This document shows positions 34,653-42,407 of a DNA stretch of 43,655 nt, one piece after another (position 1 is the first letter of the stretch; the number at the start of each line of letters is the position of its first letter). Made by a program: the position numbers and the translations under genes. The stretch spans positions 1 to 43,655 of the forward strand of contig CALMUW010000068.1 of the NCBI GenBank assembly GCA_937872985.1. The letters are read 5' to 3'. The notes beneath the pieces were generated by a model, which ran no database searches, was not told the DNA's origin, and was given only the letters and a program-made list of their open reading frames with translations. This stretch comes from an uncultured Alphaproteobacteria bacterium (GTDB taxonomy: Bacteria > Pseudomonadota > Alphaproteobacteria > Rhizobiales > Aestuariivirgaceae).

Positions 34653-35111
34653 ATGAGAAACGACCAGCACCTCTGGCGGCTGGCGCGCGCAGCCACATTC
34701 CGGCTCGTGCTTCTGCTGCCCATGCTGCAGATTGCCCTGCCGGGGGTGCTTGCCCACTCCGCCAGGCCGGGCGAGGTGTGGTGTGTAACGCTGGCCGGTC
34801 CCAAGGGGTCCTCTTCACCGGGTGCCCCCGCCAGGCTTGCTGACGGCGATTGCCTGATCTGTATGGTGACGGCGCCGGGCAACTCGCCGCTTCCCGCCGC
34901 CATTTGCCTGCCCACGCATGGCGGGACGCCGGGCCTGGGCGTCCCGCCGGTCGTTTTCGCCGATCGGCTGGCCAGCCTTGCGGCCCGCGACCGGCCGCCC
35001 ATCCGCGCCCCGCCCCGGCTCAACCCTCTGGTTTCATGCCAGCCGCGCGCGGTCCAGGGTTGTGCCCTCATCCCGGCCGCCGCGGCTGGAATGCTTCCGA
35101 TTATTCTTTAA
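34653..35111 (+). CDS. Hypothetical secreted or anchored protein, possibly DUF2946-like
   Basis: 152 residues from ATG 34653, preceded by AGGGA at good spacing. The N-terminus (HLWRLARAATFRLVLLLPMLQIALPG) is a signal or membrane anchor. The rest is Pro/Ala-rich with a CxxC-like motif in GDCLICMVTAPGN and further cysteines (EVWCVTLAG, AICLPTHGG, SCQPRAVQGC). The length, anchor and single CxxC recall DUF2946-type proteins often found near copper genes, but this is a weak resemblance. It is divergent from nosZ with a shared FNR-like site, so a role in copper or thiol handling for NosZ is possible. Confidence 0.6.
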   Translation: MRNDQHLWRLARAATFRLVLLLPMLQIALPGVLAHSARPGEVWCVTLAGPKGSSSPGAPARLADGDCLICMVTAPGNSPLPAAICLPTHGGTPGLGVPPVVFADRLASLAARDRPPIRAPPRLNPLVSCQPRAVQGCALIPAAAAGMLPIIL

Positions 35112-35129
35112 AAATAACGGCTTGTCGTC

Positions 35130-36053
35130 TCAGCCGCACAGGGCCCGGGTCAGCGCCAGACCAGCCACCAAAGCCATTTGAAAGAGCGCCGTCTGGGCCA
35201 GAAGCCGGTTCAGCGCCGGTGAAATGGCAAGCTGCGCCATGCGCCACGACAGGCCGCCCGCCACCAGCGCCAGAGCGGCGAAAACCGCCCAGCCCGCCGC
35301 GCAGGGCCGGGCCAGCACGGCCAGCCCCGCCGTGGCCGCCAGCATGAAGGTGCCATAGAGCAGGCGGGAGGCCCCTTCGCCCAGCACGATGGCCAGGGTG
35401 CGCCGTCCCGCCCGGGCGTCGGTGCTGCGGTCGCGGTGATTGTTGACCAGCAGCACCGCCGCCGCCGGCAGGCCGAGGAAGAAGCCCTGGGCGAAAAGCC
35501 CGGGGCTCAGGCTGCCGCCATGCAGGAAGGCCGTGCCCGCCACTGCCGCAATGCCGAAAAAGCCGATGACCTGCCCCCCGCCCAGGGGCGTGGCGGACAG
35601 GGGCCTGGGCCCCATGGAATAGAGATAGCCCAGGGCCAGCGAGACGAGCCCGAGGATCAGAATGGCCGGCCCCCCCACCAGCACCAGCCACAGCCCGGCC
35701 AGTCCGGCGATGCCGCCCATGGCCAGCGCGCCGCGCCGCACCGCCGGCGCCTCCAGCAGGCCATTGGCCGTCATGCGCGGCGGACCCAGACGGTGTTCAT
35801 CGTCGGTGCCGCGCTCGGCGTCCGCCGCATCGTTCCACAGGTTGGTGGCGATCTGGATGGCCGCCGAAGCGACCAATGCCGCCGCCAGCACATCGCCGCG
35901 CCACCGGCCCTGCTGGGCCGCCAGCAGGCTGCCCGCCAGAACCGGCGCCGCCGACAGGCTGAGGGTCTTGAGCCGGGCGGCCAGCGCCCACAGCATGGGC
36001 CGGGGCAAATGTTTCAGATGGTCAGGCACGGGGCGGGCAAGCGCGGAGGACAT
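35130..36053 (-). CDS. menA: 1,4-dihydroxy-2-naphthoate polyprenyltransferase (MenA-like)
   Basis: A 307-residue UbiA-superfamily membrane protein with about eight helices. The first Asp-rich motif is NLWNDAADAERGTD followed by the MenA-like HRLGPPRMTANGLL, and the second is NNHRDRSTDARAGRRTLAIVLG, close to the MenA hallmark N-N-x-R-D-x-x-T-D-x-x-A-G-K-R-T-L-A. MenA attaches the isoprenoid tail to DHNA, giving demethylmenaquinone. It starts 12 bp after the ubiE-type gene, with AAGGAT upstream. Other menaquinone genes are not in the window. Confidence 0.8.
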   Translation of the reverse strand: MSSALARPVPDHLKHLPRPMLWALAARLKTLSLSAAPVLAGSLLAAQQGRWRGDVLAAALVASAAIQIATNLWNDAADAERGTDDEHRLGPPRMTANGLLEAPAVRRGALAMGGIAGLAGLWLVLVGGPAILILGLVSLALGYLYSMGPRPLSATPLGGGQVIGFFGIAAVAGTAFLHGGSLSPGLFAQGFFLGLPAAAVLLVNNHRDRSTDARAGRRTLAIVLGEGASRLLYGTFMLAATAGLAVLARPCAAGWAVFAALALVAGGLSWRMAQLAISPALNRLLAQTALFQMALVAGLALTRALCG

Positions 36054-36065
36054 GCGTCTTATCCT

Positions 36066-36836
36066 TCACATTTTACGGGCGCTGTGAAGGGCCGCCACGC
36101 CGAACATGAAGCGCCGCACGGCCACCGGGCCAAAGCCCGCGCCGTGCAGTTCCTGGGTCAGGCTTTCGGCGTCGGGAAAGCGGCGAATGGAGTCGACGAG
36201 ATAGCGATAGGCGCCCCGGTTGCCCGCCACCATGGCCCCGAGGGCGGGAATGACCAGCTGGGAATGGACCGCATAGGCGGGCCTGAACCAGGCGGCCGCC
36301 TGCGAAAACTCCATGAGCAGCAGATGGCCGCCGGGTTTCAATATCCGGTGAACCTCACGCAGTGCCGCCTGCGGATCGGTCATGTTGCGCAGGCCGAAAC
36401 TCAGCGTCACCACGGCGGCGCTGGCATCGGCCAGCGGCAGGGCCTCGGCCGGGGCCTCCACATAGGCCACTGTCTCGCCCAGCCTGCGGCGCGCCACCGC
36501 CAGCATGCCGCCGCTGGCATCGGCAATGATGATGCGGCGCTGCGGCAGGGCCTTGACCATGAGTGTGGCCAAGTCCCCGGTGCCGCCGGCGAGGTCGATG
36601 ATGTCGCCGGCGAGCTTTTCCGCCGCGGCCACGGCGGTCCGGGCCACGGCGCGCTTCCAGCCGCGATGCAGCCCGAAGCTCATCAGGTCGTTCATCAGGT
36701 CATAGCGCGGCGCCACCCGGTCGAAGAGGTCGCGCACGAAGGTCTGGCGCTGGTCCGGCGTCACCGTGGCCGTGCCAAAGCTGTGGCGCAGGGCAGAAAG
36801 GGTCTTTTCTGATGTCTCGCTGTCAGGGCGGGTCAT
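36066..36836 (-). CDS. ubiE: UbiE/MenG-type quinone C-methyltransferase
   Basis: 256 residues from ATG 36836. UbiE signature LFDRVAPRYDLMNDLMSFG, SAM-binding DLAGGTGDLATLM, and VTLSFGLRNMTDPQAALREVHRILKPGG. UbiE/MenG methylates demethylmenaquinone to menaquinone, and in ubiquinone organisms also the corresponding ubiquinone precursor. Pairing with menA suggests the menaquinone role; the main ubiquinone ubiE is probably elsewhere. It overlaps a small upstream reading frame by ATGA. Confidence 0.85.
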   Translation of the reverse strand: MTRPDSETSEKTLSALRHSFGTATVTPDQRQTFVRDLFDRVAPRYDLMNDLMSFGLHRGWKRAVARTAVAAAEKLAGDIIDLAGGTGDLATLMVKALPQRRIIIADASGGMLAVARRRLGETVAYVEAPAEALPLADASAAVVTLSFGLRNMTDPQAALREVHRILKPGGHLLLMEFSQAAAWFRPAYAVHSQLVIPALGAMVAGNRGAYRYLVDSIRRFPDAESLTQELHGAGFGPVAVRRFMFGVAALHSARKM

Positions 36837-37006
36837 GGCGGCGGGGCCTCCGTGGAGCCTGCGGGCGCAGGGTAGCCAACCTCGGCCCCGTGCACAACAC
36901 GACCCGTTCCCGTCGGCATGATGCCGAAGACCAGCGACGCCACGGTGATGGCCACAGCCAGACAAAACGCCCAGGGAAATTTTTTCCGGCGTGACAGAAC
37001 CACCAT
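36833..37006 (-). CDS. Small one-helix membrane protein (hypothetical)
   Basis: A possible 57-residue protein, MVVLSRRKKFPWAFCLAVAI..., with a basic N-terminus, one helix (FCLAVAITVASLVFGIM) and a Pro/Ala-rich tail. Its stop overlaps the ubiE start by ATGA, the same coupling seen in the real operons here, which is the main reason to list it. No convincing ribosome-binding site was seen and no family is recognised. It could also be the untranslated leader of ubiE-menA. Confidence 0.4.
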   Translation of the reverse strand: MVVLSRRKKFPWAFCLAVAITVASLVFGIMPTGTGRVVHGAEVGYPAPAGSTEAPPP

Positions 37007-37132
37007 GACGGACGTGTGAACGTGAGAGGAACCCAAGTCAAACCTTTAGCCCTGCCCCCCGGTCAAGCCTTGACCAAACGCAAGCCGGTCCCGACAATGG
37101 GGGCACATGGGTTCACTCAACCGGGACCGGCC
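37007..37132. promoter_or_regulatory. Divergent promoter region between ubiE-menA and dnr
   Basis: The gap contains GGTCAAGCCTTGACC at 37061-37075, a perfect palindrome with one central base made of TTGAC half-sites in inverted order, and TTGACcaaacGCAA at 37070-37083, an imperfect FNR-like site about 57 bp before the dnr start. Either could serve autoregulation or joint control of both units. The half-site order in the palindrome is not that of a standard FNR box. Confidence 0.4.
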
Positions 37133-37858
37133 ATGGCCATTGATCTCACTCCTGCCGACCTTCATATCGTCCGCCAGACGCCGCTGTTTTCCGGCCTGTC
37201 CACCGCGGCTCTGGCCGGGTTGATGGAGGGGGCGGCGGTGCAGAACGCACCCGCCGGCTTCTGCCTTTTCACCCAGGGCGAAGCGGCCGAGGCCTTCTAC
37301 GTGGTGCTCTCCGGCTGGATCAAGCTCTACCGCATGACGCCCGGCGGCACCGAGGCCGTCATCGAGATCTTCACCCGCGGCCAGAGTTTCGCCGAAGCCG
37401 CCGCCTTCGCCGCCGCCACCTTTCCGGTGAGCTGCGAGGCCATCACCGACGCGCGCCTGTTGCGCATTTCCGCCCGCCACCTGTTCGAACGGATCCGGCG
37501 CTCGCCCGACATCGGGCTGACCATGCTGGCGTCCACCTCCAAGCAGTTGCGCCTCTTCGTGCGCCAGATCGAGGCCCTCAAGGCCTATACCGGAGCACAG
37601 CGCATCGCCGAATTCCTGCTCGAACTCGCCCCCTGCGAGGATGGCGCCTGCACCGTGGAACTGCCCTACGACAAGGCGCTCATTGCCGCCCGCCTGGGCA
37701 TGAAGCCGGAAAGCCTGTCGCGCGCCTTCAACCGCTTGAAGGACTATGGCGTGGAAGTGAAGCAGCGTCAGGCCGACATCGCCAGTCTGGAGCGGCTGCG
37801 CGACTTCGCCGAGCGCGAACGCGCCGAGATCATGCGCGACCACGGCACGCAGGACTGA
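37133..37858 (+). CDS. dnr: Crp/Fnr-family regulator, Dnr-type
   Basis: 241 residues: cyclic-nucleotide-binding-type beta-roll (about 10-130, with FTQGEAAEAFYVVLSGWIKLYR), a dimer helix (about 130-155) and a C-terminal HTH. In the recognition helix KPESLSRAFNRL, Glu193, Ser196 and Arg197 match the FNR residues that read TTGA half-sites. There is no N-terminal cysteine cluster, so it is not an oxygen-sensing FNR; the layout fits Dnr/NnrR proteins, which respond to NO, probably via haem. Placement between nos, menA and nnrS supports this. The two sites it would be expected to bind are before nosZ and sco, with a third before nnrS. It is convergent with nnrS (7-bp gap). Confidence 0.8.
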   Translation: MAIDLTPADLHIVRQTPLFSGLSTAALAGLMEGAAVQNAPAGFCLFTQGEAAEAFYVVLSGWIKLYRMTPGGTEAVIEIFTRGQSFAEAAAFAAATFPVSCEAITDARLLRISARHLFERIRRSPDIGLTMLASTSKQLRLFVRQIEALKAYTGAQRIAEFLLELAPCEDGACTVELPYDKALIAARLGMKPESLSRAFNRLKDYGVEVKQRQADIASLERLRDFAERERAEIMRDHGTQD

Positions 37859-37865
37859 CCATCGC

Positions 37866-39074
37866 TCAATTGTTTACGGGGTGCAGCGGCGGGCGCGGGG
37901 CCTCCGGTCCTGCCAGGATGGGCAGGTAGCGCCACAGGAACAGGCTGAAGCCCGCAAGCCACATGAAGCCGGAGAGCAGGATTTCCCCCGGCGCGTGGGC
38001 GGGGGCAAGCAGGGGCCCCAGCGCCCTGAGCACGGCGGCCAGCGCCACCAGCCCATAGGCCAGCGCCACCGGCGGCGGGGCCTTCAGCGCGCGGCCCGTG
38101 TGGCCCAGGGAAGCCCGGCTCATCATGGCAAGCGTCATGATGCCGATGGCCCCGATGCCGGCGAGATGGACCACGGCGAGATCATCACCCTGGCCCGCCA
38201 CCATCTGCACCGCCAGGGCACCCTGCGCCAGCACCATGAACAGGAAACCGAGGTGCAAGACCCAGAGCAGGGGATCATGCAGGGTCCGCCCGCCCCGCCA
38301 GCCGGAAAGCCGGACAGCATTGAGGGCGCAGGCCAGGGCCGCCAGACCGCCCGTGATCATGGCGGGCAGGCCGAGACCCAGCGCCGCCGCCACCGCCATG
38401 GCGGCAAAGACCCCCGCCTGATCGAGGCGCGGGCGCAGCACCGGCAGGTGGGCATCGCCGTCGCGGCGGAGAAGGGCATTGCGGGTGAAGGCAGGCACCA
38501 CCCGCCCCCCCAGCAAGGCGACCATGGCGAGAACGCTGAACAGGCCGAGGCGGAGAGCCTGTGGCGCAAAGCCGGTGATGAACCCCAGGGCCTCGGCATG
38601 GAACATCAGGTTGGCGGCGATGAGGAAGATCAGCAGCATGAGGAAGACGATATTGAGCGATTTCGGATTGCGCGCCAGGCTGCGCGCCAGCCCCTGTGTC
38701 ATGACCGGCAGGAAGGCGAGATCAGCCAGCGCCACCAGCCCCGCAGGCAGATGCCCCATGGCCAGCATGGCGAGCCGCCCGGCAAGCCAGAGCGCCCCCG
38801 TTGCCGCGATGAAGGTCTGGCGCGGGCGGAAGTCGCCGCCCCAGCCCGGCACCGCCGTGAGAAAGAAGCCCGACACCACGGCCAGCGCATAGCCGAAGAT
38901 CATCTCATGCCCGTGCCACTGGCCGGGCGGCATGGCCCCGCCGCCCGGCACGGGCACGGCCAGCGCCAGCCAGGCCAGCCACAGGCCCATGGCCAGCACC
39001 GCAAAGACGCTGGCGGCAAGGAAATAGAACCGGAAACCGGCGCTGAGGAAAAGGGGCCAGGATCGTGTCGTCAT
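37866..39074 (-). CDS. nnrS: NnrS-family membrane protein
   Basis: A 402-residue, roughly 12-helix protein starting MTTRSWPLFLSAGFRFYFLA. Family motifs include PPGQWHGHEMIFGYALAVVSGFFLTAVPGW and RVVPAFTRNALL. NnrS is a haem and copper protein linked to NO-response regulons, and it helps cells tolerate nitrosative stress. A strong FNR/DNR-like site lies just upstream. AGGA lies 8 nt before the start. It is convergent with dnr. Confidence 0.88.
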   Translation of the reverse strand: MTTRSWPLFLSAGFRFYFLAASVFAVLAMGLWLAWLALAVPVPGGGAMPPGQWHGHEMIFGYALAVVSGFFLTAVPGWGGDFRPRQTFIAATGALWLAGRLAMLAMGHLPAGLVALADLAFLPVMTQGLARSLARNPKSLNIVFLMLLIFLIAANLMFHAEALGFITGFAPQALRLGLFSVLAMVALLGGRVVPAFTRNALLRRDGDAHLPVLRPRLDQAGVFAAMAVAAALGLGLPAMITGGLAALACALNAVRLSGWRGGRTLHDPLLWVLHLGFLFMVLAQGALAVQMVAGQGDDLAVVHLAGIGAIGIMTLAMMSRASLGHTGRALKAPPPVALAYGLVALAAVLRALGPLLAPAHAPGEILLSGFMWLAGFSLFLWRYLPILAGPEAPRPPLHPVNN

Positions 39075-39109
39075 GGGCCGATCCTGTGCGGGGGCGGGGC
39101 GCTCATGCC

Positions 39110-39123
39110 TTGACCATGATCAA
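39110..39123 (-). promoter_or_regulatory. FNR/DNR-like site upstream of nnrS
   Basis: TTGACcatgATCAA is a full match to the TTGAC-N4-ATCAA type of FNR/DNR site. Its centre is about 42 bp before the nnrS ATG. A weak -10 (CAGGAT on the minus strand, 39081-39086) would place transcription start almost at the start codon, so the transcript could be nearly leaderless, or another promoter geometry is used. Confidence 0.75.
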
Positions 39124-39162
39124 ACCCGCGGCCTGCACACACAATCGTCAGGCACGCGTCCG

Positions 39163-39957
39163 TCAACTGCTGGCGAGAATGACCTGGCTGGCCTCGAAGG
39201 CGGCGGTCAGTTTCCGGCCCGGTGCCACGTCAAGACCTGCCGCCACGGCCTCCGGCACCACCGCAGTCATGGTCTTGCCCTCACCGATGTCGAGGGCAAC
39301 CTGCGACTTGCCATCGCCGTCGCGCCGCTCCAGCACGGTGGCGGCAAAACAATTGCCCGTGGCGCGCCCGGCCGCCGTGTCGGCCAGAAGCTGCACGAAG
39401 GGGGCCTTGACCAGCACCAGCACCTTGCGCCCCGGCGCCAGTTCCAGTTCGTCGGCGGCGGCATTGGTGACGAGGGCGGTGATCGGCGTGTCACCGGCGA
39501 TGCGCAGCACCACCGTCACATCAACCCTGGCCCGCACCACCTTCACCACCTCGGCCCGGAACACATTGCGGGTGGAGAACCTGACGCCCAGCGCCCAGAG
39601 GTGATCCGCCGCCGTCTCCTCCAGCCCTTCGGTGGAGATGAGACTGGAAATCCGCGCCAGATGCTCCTCAAGCTGGTGGAAGGCTGCAATCAGCCGCCGT
39701 CCCGCCGGCGTGATCTCCGCCCCGCCGCCCTCCGCCCCGCCGGCCCGCGTGATCAGGGCGGGCGCGGGCAGGAGGTTGTTGATGGCGGTCACCGCCTCCC
39801 ACACGGTCTTGTAGGACAGGCCGGCCTCCTGCGCCGCCCGGCTGATGCTGCCATGGGCCATCACCGCCTCCAGCAGCCGAATGCGCTCGCGCCCCAGCAG
39901 CAGCTTGCCATCGCGCCGGAGCGCCAGCAGGGCATCGACCTTGTTCGGTGCCGTCAT
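39163..39957 (-). CDS. modE: ModE-type molybdate-responsive regulator
   Basis: 264 residues: an N-terminal LysR-like winged HTH (about 20-100; GSISRAAQEAGLSYKTVWEAVTAIN) followed by two molybdate-binding Mop domains (about 130-195 and 200-262; STRNVFRAEVVKV and ATGNCFAATVLERR). ModE senses molybdate and regulates uptake and molybdoenzyme genes. It starts at 39957, 34 bp after the corC stop. The presence of moaA, a molybdoenzyme and modE in one window fits a molybdenum theme. Confidence 0.88.
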   Translation of the reverse strand: MTAPNKVDALLALRRDGKLLLGRERIRLLEAVMAHGSISRAAQEAGLSYKTVWEAVTAINNLLPAPALITRAGGAEGGGAEITPAGRRLIAAFHQLEEHLARISSLISTEGLEETAADHLWALGVRFSTRNVFRAEVVKVVRARVDVTVVLRIAGDTPITALVTNAAADELELAPGRKVLVLVKAPFVQLLADTAAGRATGNCFAATVLERRDGDGKSQVALDIGEGKTMTAVVPEAVAAGLDVAPGRKLTAAFEASQVILASS

Positions 39958-39991
39958 CACCAGTCTCCGGCGTGAAGGACGGACCCCGGCA

Positions 39992-40945
39992 TCAGGCGTC
40001 GCCGCCTTCCGTCTCGGGCCGGGGCGGCGGCAGATGGACACGCACCCGCTTCACCCGGCGCCGGTCGGTTTCGAGAATCTCGAATTCGATGCCGCTGTCG
40101 TGGCGGATGATTTCGCCCCGCGCCGGAACGTGCCCGACCATTTCATAGATGAGGCCGGCCAGCGTGTCGGCCTCGTCCTCCTCCTCGTCGGGCAGGAGGT
40201 CGACGCCGAACATCTCGTCGAGCTTGGCGATGGCGACCCGCGCATCGGCCACATGGGTGAGATCGTCCACCCTGGTGATGTGCGGGTCTTCATCGGTGTC
40301 ATGCTCGTCGGAAATGTCGCCGACGATGAGTTCCACCAGATCCTCGATGGAGAGCAGCCCGTCGGTGCCGCCATATTCGTCGATGACGATGGCGAGATGG
40401 ACATGGCTCGACTTCATCTTCAAGAGCAGGTCGGCGGCGGGCATCGACGGCGGCACGAAGAGGACATCACGGATGAGACTGCCGTGCGATTTGATGGCCG
40501 ATGACAGTTCCGCCACGGGCAAGGCCAGGCCGGTGGCCGCCTTGCCCCGGCGCTTCGAGCCCTTGACCTCCAGCCAGCGCAGGAAGTCCTTCACATGCAC
40601 CATGCCGGTGATGTTATCGAGGGTCTCGTGATAGACGGGCATGCGCGAATGGTTGGCCTGGGTGAAGGCCTCCAGCAGGTTGCGCATGCTGGCCACATCC
40701 TCGATGGCCACGATGTCGGCGCGCGGCACCATGGCGTCATCCACCCGGAGATCATCGAAGGCAATGAGGTTGCGCAGCATGGAGCGCTGCTCGACCGACA
40801 GCCGGTCGCCGCCCGGGGCGGCATCGTGGGTTTCGATGACGTCCTCAAGGCTTTCGCGCAGGCCGCCGCTCTGGCCGGAGAGGGCGCGTTTCACCCGGGC
40901 GAAAAGACCGGCGGGGCGGTGGTCGGAAGAAGTGTCGTGGCTCAT
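39992..40945 (-). CDS. corC: CorC/HlyC-type CBS-domain protein
   Basis: 317 residues: N-terminal acidic region, two CBS domains (about 70-200, with DAMVPRADIVAIED, SRMPVYHETLDNITGMVHVKDF and a second copy ending IVIDEYGGTDGLLSIEDLVE) and the C-terminal CorC_HlyC domain. Relatives are linked to magnesium and cobalt efflux. It overlaps the ybeY stop by ATGA. In many alphaproteobacteria lnt follows corC; here modE does. Confidence 0.9.
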   Translation of the reverse strand: MSHDTSSDHRPAGLFARVKRALSGQSGGLRESLEDVIETHDAAPGGDRLSVEQRSMLRNLIAFDDLRVDDAMVPRADIVAIEDVASMRNLLEAFTQANHSRMPVYHETLDNITGMVHVKDFLRWLEVKGSKRRGKAATGLALPVAELSSAIKSHGSLIRDVLFVPPSMPAADLLLKMKSSHVHLAIVIDEYGGTDGLLSIEDLVELIVGDISDEHDTDEDPHITRVDDLTHVADARVAIAKLDEMFGVDLLPDEEEDEADTLAGLIYEMVGHVPARGEIIRHDSGIEFEILETDRRRVKRVRVHLPPPRPETEGGDA

Positions 40946-41397
40946 GGCTCGTAGGGGTTGGCATAGCCCAATTGCGCCAGAAGCGCAATTTCGCGGGCCT
41001 CCATGGTTGCGGCCTCGGCTTCCGTCTCGTGGTCGAACCCGAGAAGATGGAGAAGCCCGTGAATGACGAGGTGAAGGGTGTGGGCGGTGACGGTCTTGCC
41101 CTGTTCGGCGGCCTCGCGCGTGATGGTCTCGCGGGCCAGCGCAATGTCGCCGAGATGCGGCACCTCGCCCTTGGGCACCGGCCCGCCGGGAAAGGACAGC
41201 ACATTGGTGGGCTGGTCCTTGCCGCGAAAGTCATGGTTCAACTGGCGCAGGGTGGCGTCATCGGCAAAGAGCAGGGTGACGCTGTGGTCCGCGCCCTCGG
41301 CGGGCAGGGTGACGCGCGCCGCCGCCGCCGCCAGCTCGTCGAGTTCAGGAATGAGGCCGGTCCAGCCCTCATCCGCCATCACCAGGTCAAGCGCCAT
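40942..41397 (-). CDS. ybeY: Endoribonuclease YbeY (rRNA maturation)
   Basis: 151 residues with the metal-binding motif HLVIHGLLHLLGFDH, in which the three His bind zinc, and the upstream TNVLSFPG segment. YbeY takes part in 16S rRNA 3'-end maturation and ribosome quality control. It overlaps corC by 4 bp and lies 2 bp after the phoH stop, the standard alphaproteobacterial phoH-ybeY-corC order. Confidence 0.95.
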   Translation of the reverse strand: MALDLVMADEGWTGLIPELDELAAAAARVTLPAEGADHSVTLLFADDATLRQLNHDFRGKDQPTNVLSFPGGPVPKGEVPHLGDIALARETITREAAEQGKTVTAHTLHLVIHGLLHLLGFDHETEAEAATMEAREIALLAQLGYANPYEP

Positions 41398-41399
41398 GG

Positions 41400-42407
41400 C
41401 TAACGCTTCTTCGGCTTCGCGCCGTCCCTGTCATAGGCGGCGACGATACGGCCGACGAGAGCATGGCGCACGATGTCCGCCTGCGAGAAGGTGACAGTCC
41501 CCACGCCCGTCACACCCTTCAGCACGGCGAGGGCATTGGCCAGACCCGAGGTCGCGCCGGGGGGCAGGTCCACCTGCGAGGGGTCACCCGTCACCACCAT
41601 GCGGCTGCCCTCGCCCAGCCGCGTCAGGAACATCTTCATCTGCGGCGGCGTGGTGTTCTGCGCCTCGTCGAGAATGATGAAGGCGGAACTGAGGGTGCGC
41701 CCGCGCATGAAGGCGAGCGGCGCGATCTCAATCTGGTTTTCAGCCAGTCCCTTGGCCACCAGGGAAGCCGGCATCATGTCATAGAGGGCATCGTAAAGGG
41801 GCCGCAGATAGGGATCGACCTTCTCCTTCATGTCGCCGGGCAGGAAGCCCAGCCGCTCGCCCGCTTCCACGGCGGGACGCGACAGGATGATCCGGTCCAC
41901 CTCGCCGTTCATCAGGGCCTGGGCGGCGGCGGCCACGGCGATGTAGGTCTTGCCCGTGCCGGCGGGTCCGATGCCGAAGACCAGTTCGTTGGCACGGATC
42001 GCTTCCATGTAGCTGCGCTGGGTGGGAGTGCGCGCCGTCACCAGCTTGCGCCGGGTGCGGATGGCTCCGGCCTCGGCCTCGGCGGCCGTCTCGCGGCTCA
42101 TGCGGATCGCCCCCTCCACCTCGCCGCGCGTGATCTCCAGTCCGCCCTTGGCCCGCTCATGCAAGTCCAGCAACACCGCCCGCGCCCGCTGAATGTCCGC
42201 GGCACTGCCGCGCACCGCCACGCGGTTGCCGCGCGGGGTCAGCGCCACATGGAGCTTGTGTTCGATGAGGGCCAGGTGTTCGTCGTGCTCGCCGAAGATC
42301 AGCGGCAACAGGCGGTTGTCATCGAAGGCGATGGTGAGCGAGGTGTCGTCTCCGGCGTGGCCGGAGGCGGTGGCGGCGGCCTGGGCCGCGGCGGACAGGG
42401 GGCTCAA
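41400..42407 (-). CDS. phoH: PhoH family ATPase
   Basis: 335 residues with an N-terminal KH-like region and a helicase-like ATPase core: Walker [14 protein letters not shown], Walker [24 protein letters not shown] and [12 protein letters not shown]. Its exact role is unsettled; RNA metabolism is likely given the phoH-ybeY pairing. It overlaps the miaB stop by ATGA. Confidence 0.93.
   Translation of the reverse strand: MSPLSAAAQAAATASGHAGDDTSLTIAFDDNRLLPLIFGEHDEHLALIEHKLHVALTPRGNRVAVRGSAADIQRARAVLLDLHERAKGGLEITRGEVEGAIRMSRETAAEAEAGAIRTRRKLVTARTPTQRSYMEAIRANELVFGIGPAGTGKTYIAVAAAAQALMNGEVDRIILSRPAVEAGERLGFLPGDMKEKVDPYLRPLYDALYDMMPASLVAKGLAENQIEIAPLAFMRGRTLSSAFIILDEAQNTTPPQMKMFLTRLGEGSRMVVTGDPSQVDLPPGATSGLANALAVLKGVTGVGTVTFSQADIVRHALVGRIVAAYDRDGAKPKKR

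Noticed and set aside
37061..37075. GGTCAAGCCTTGACC as a standard FNR box for dnr
   Set aside because: The half-sites are in the opposite order to TTGAC-N4-GTCAA, so it was kept only as an uncertain palindrome, not counted among the DNR-like sites.
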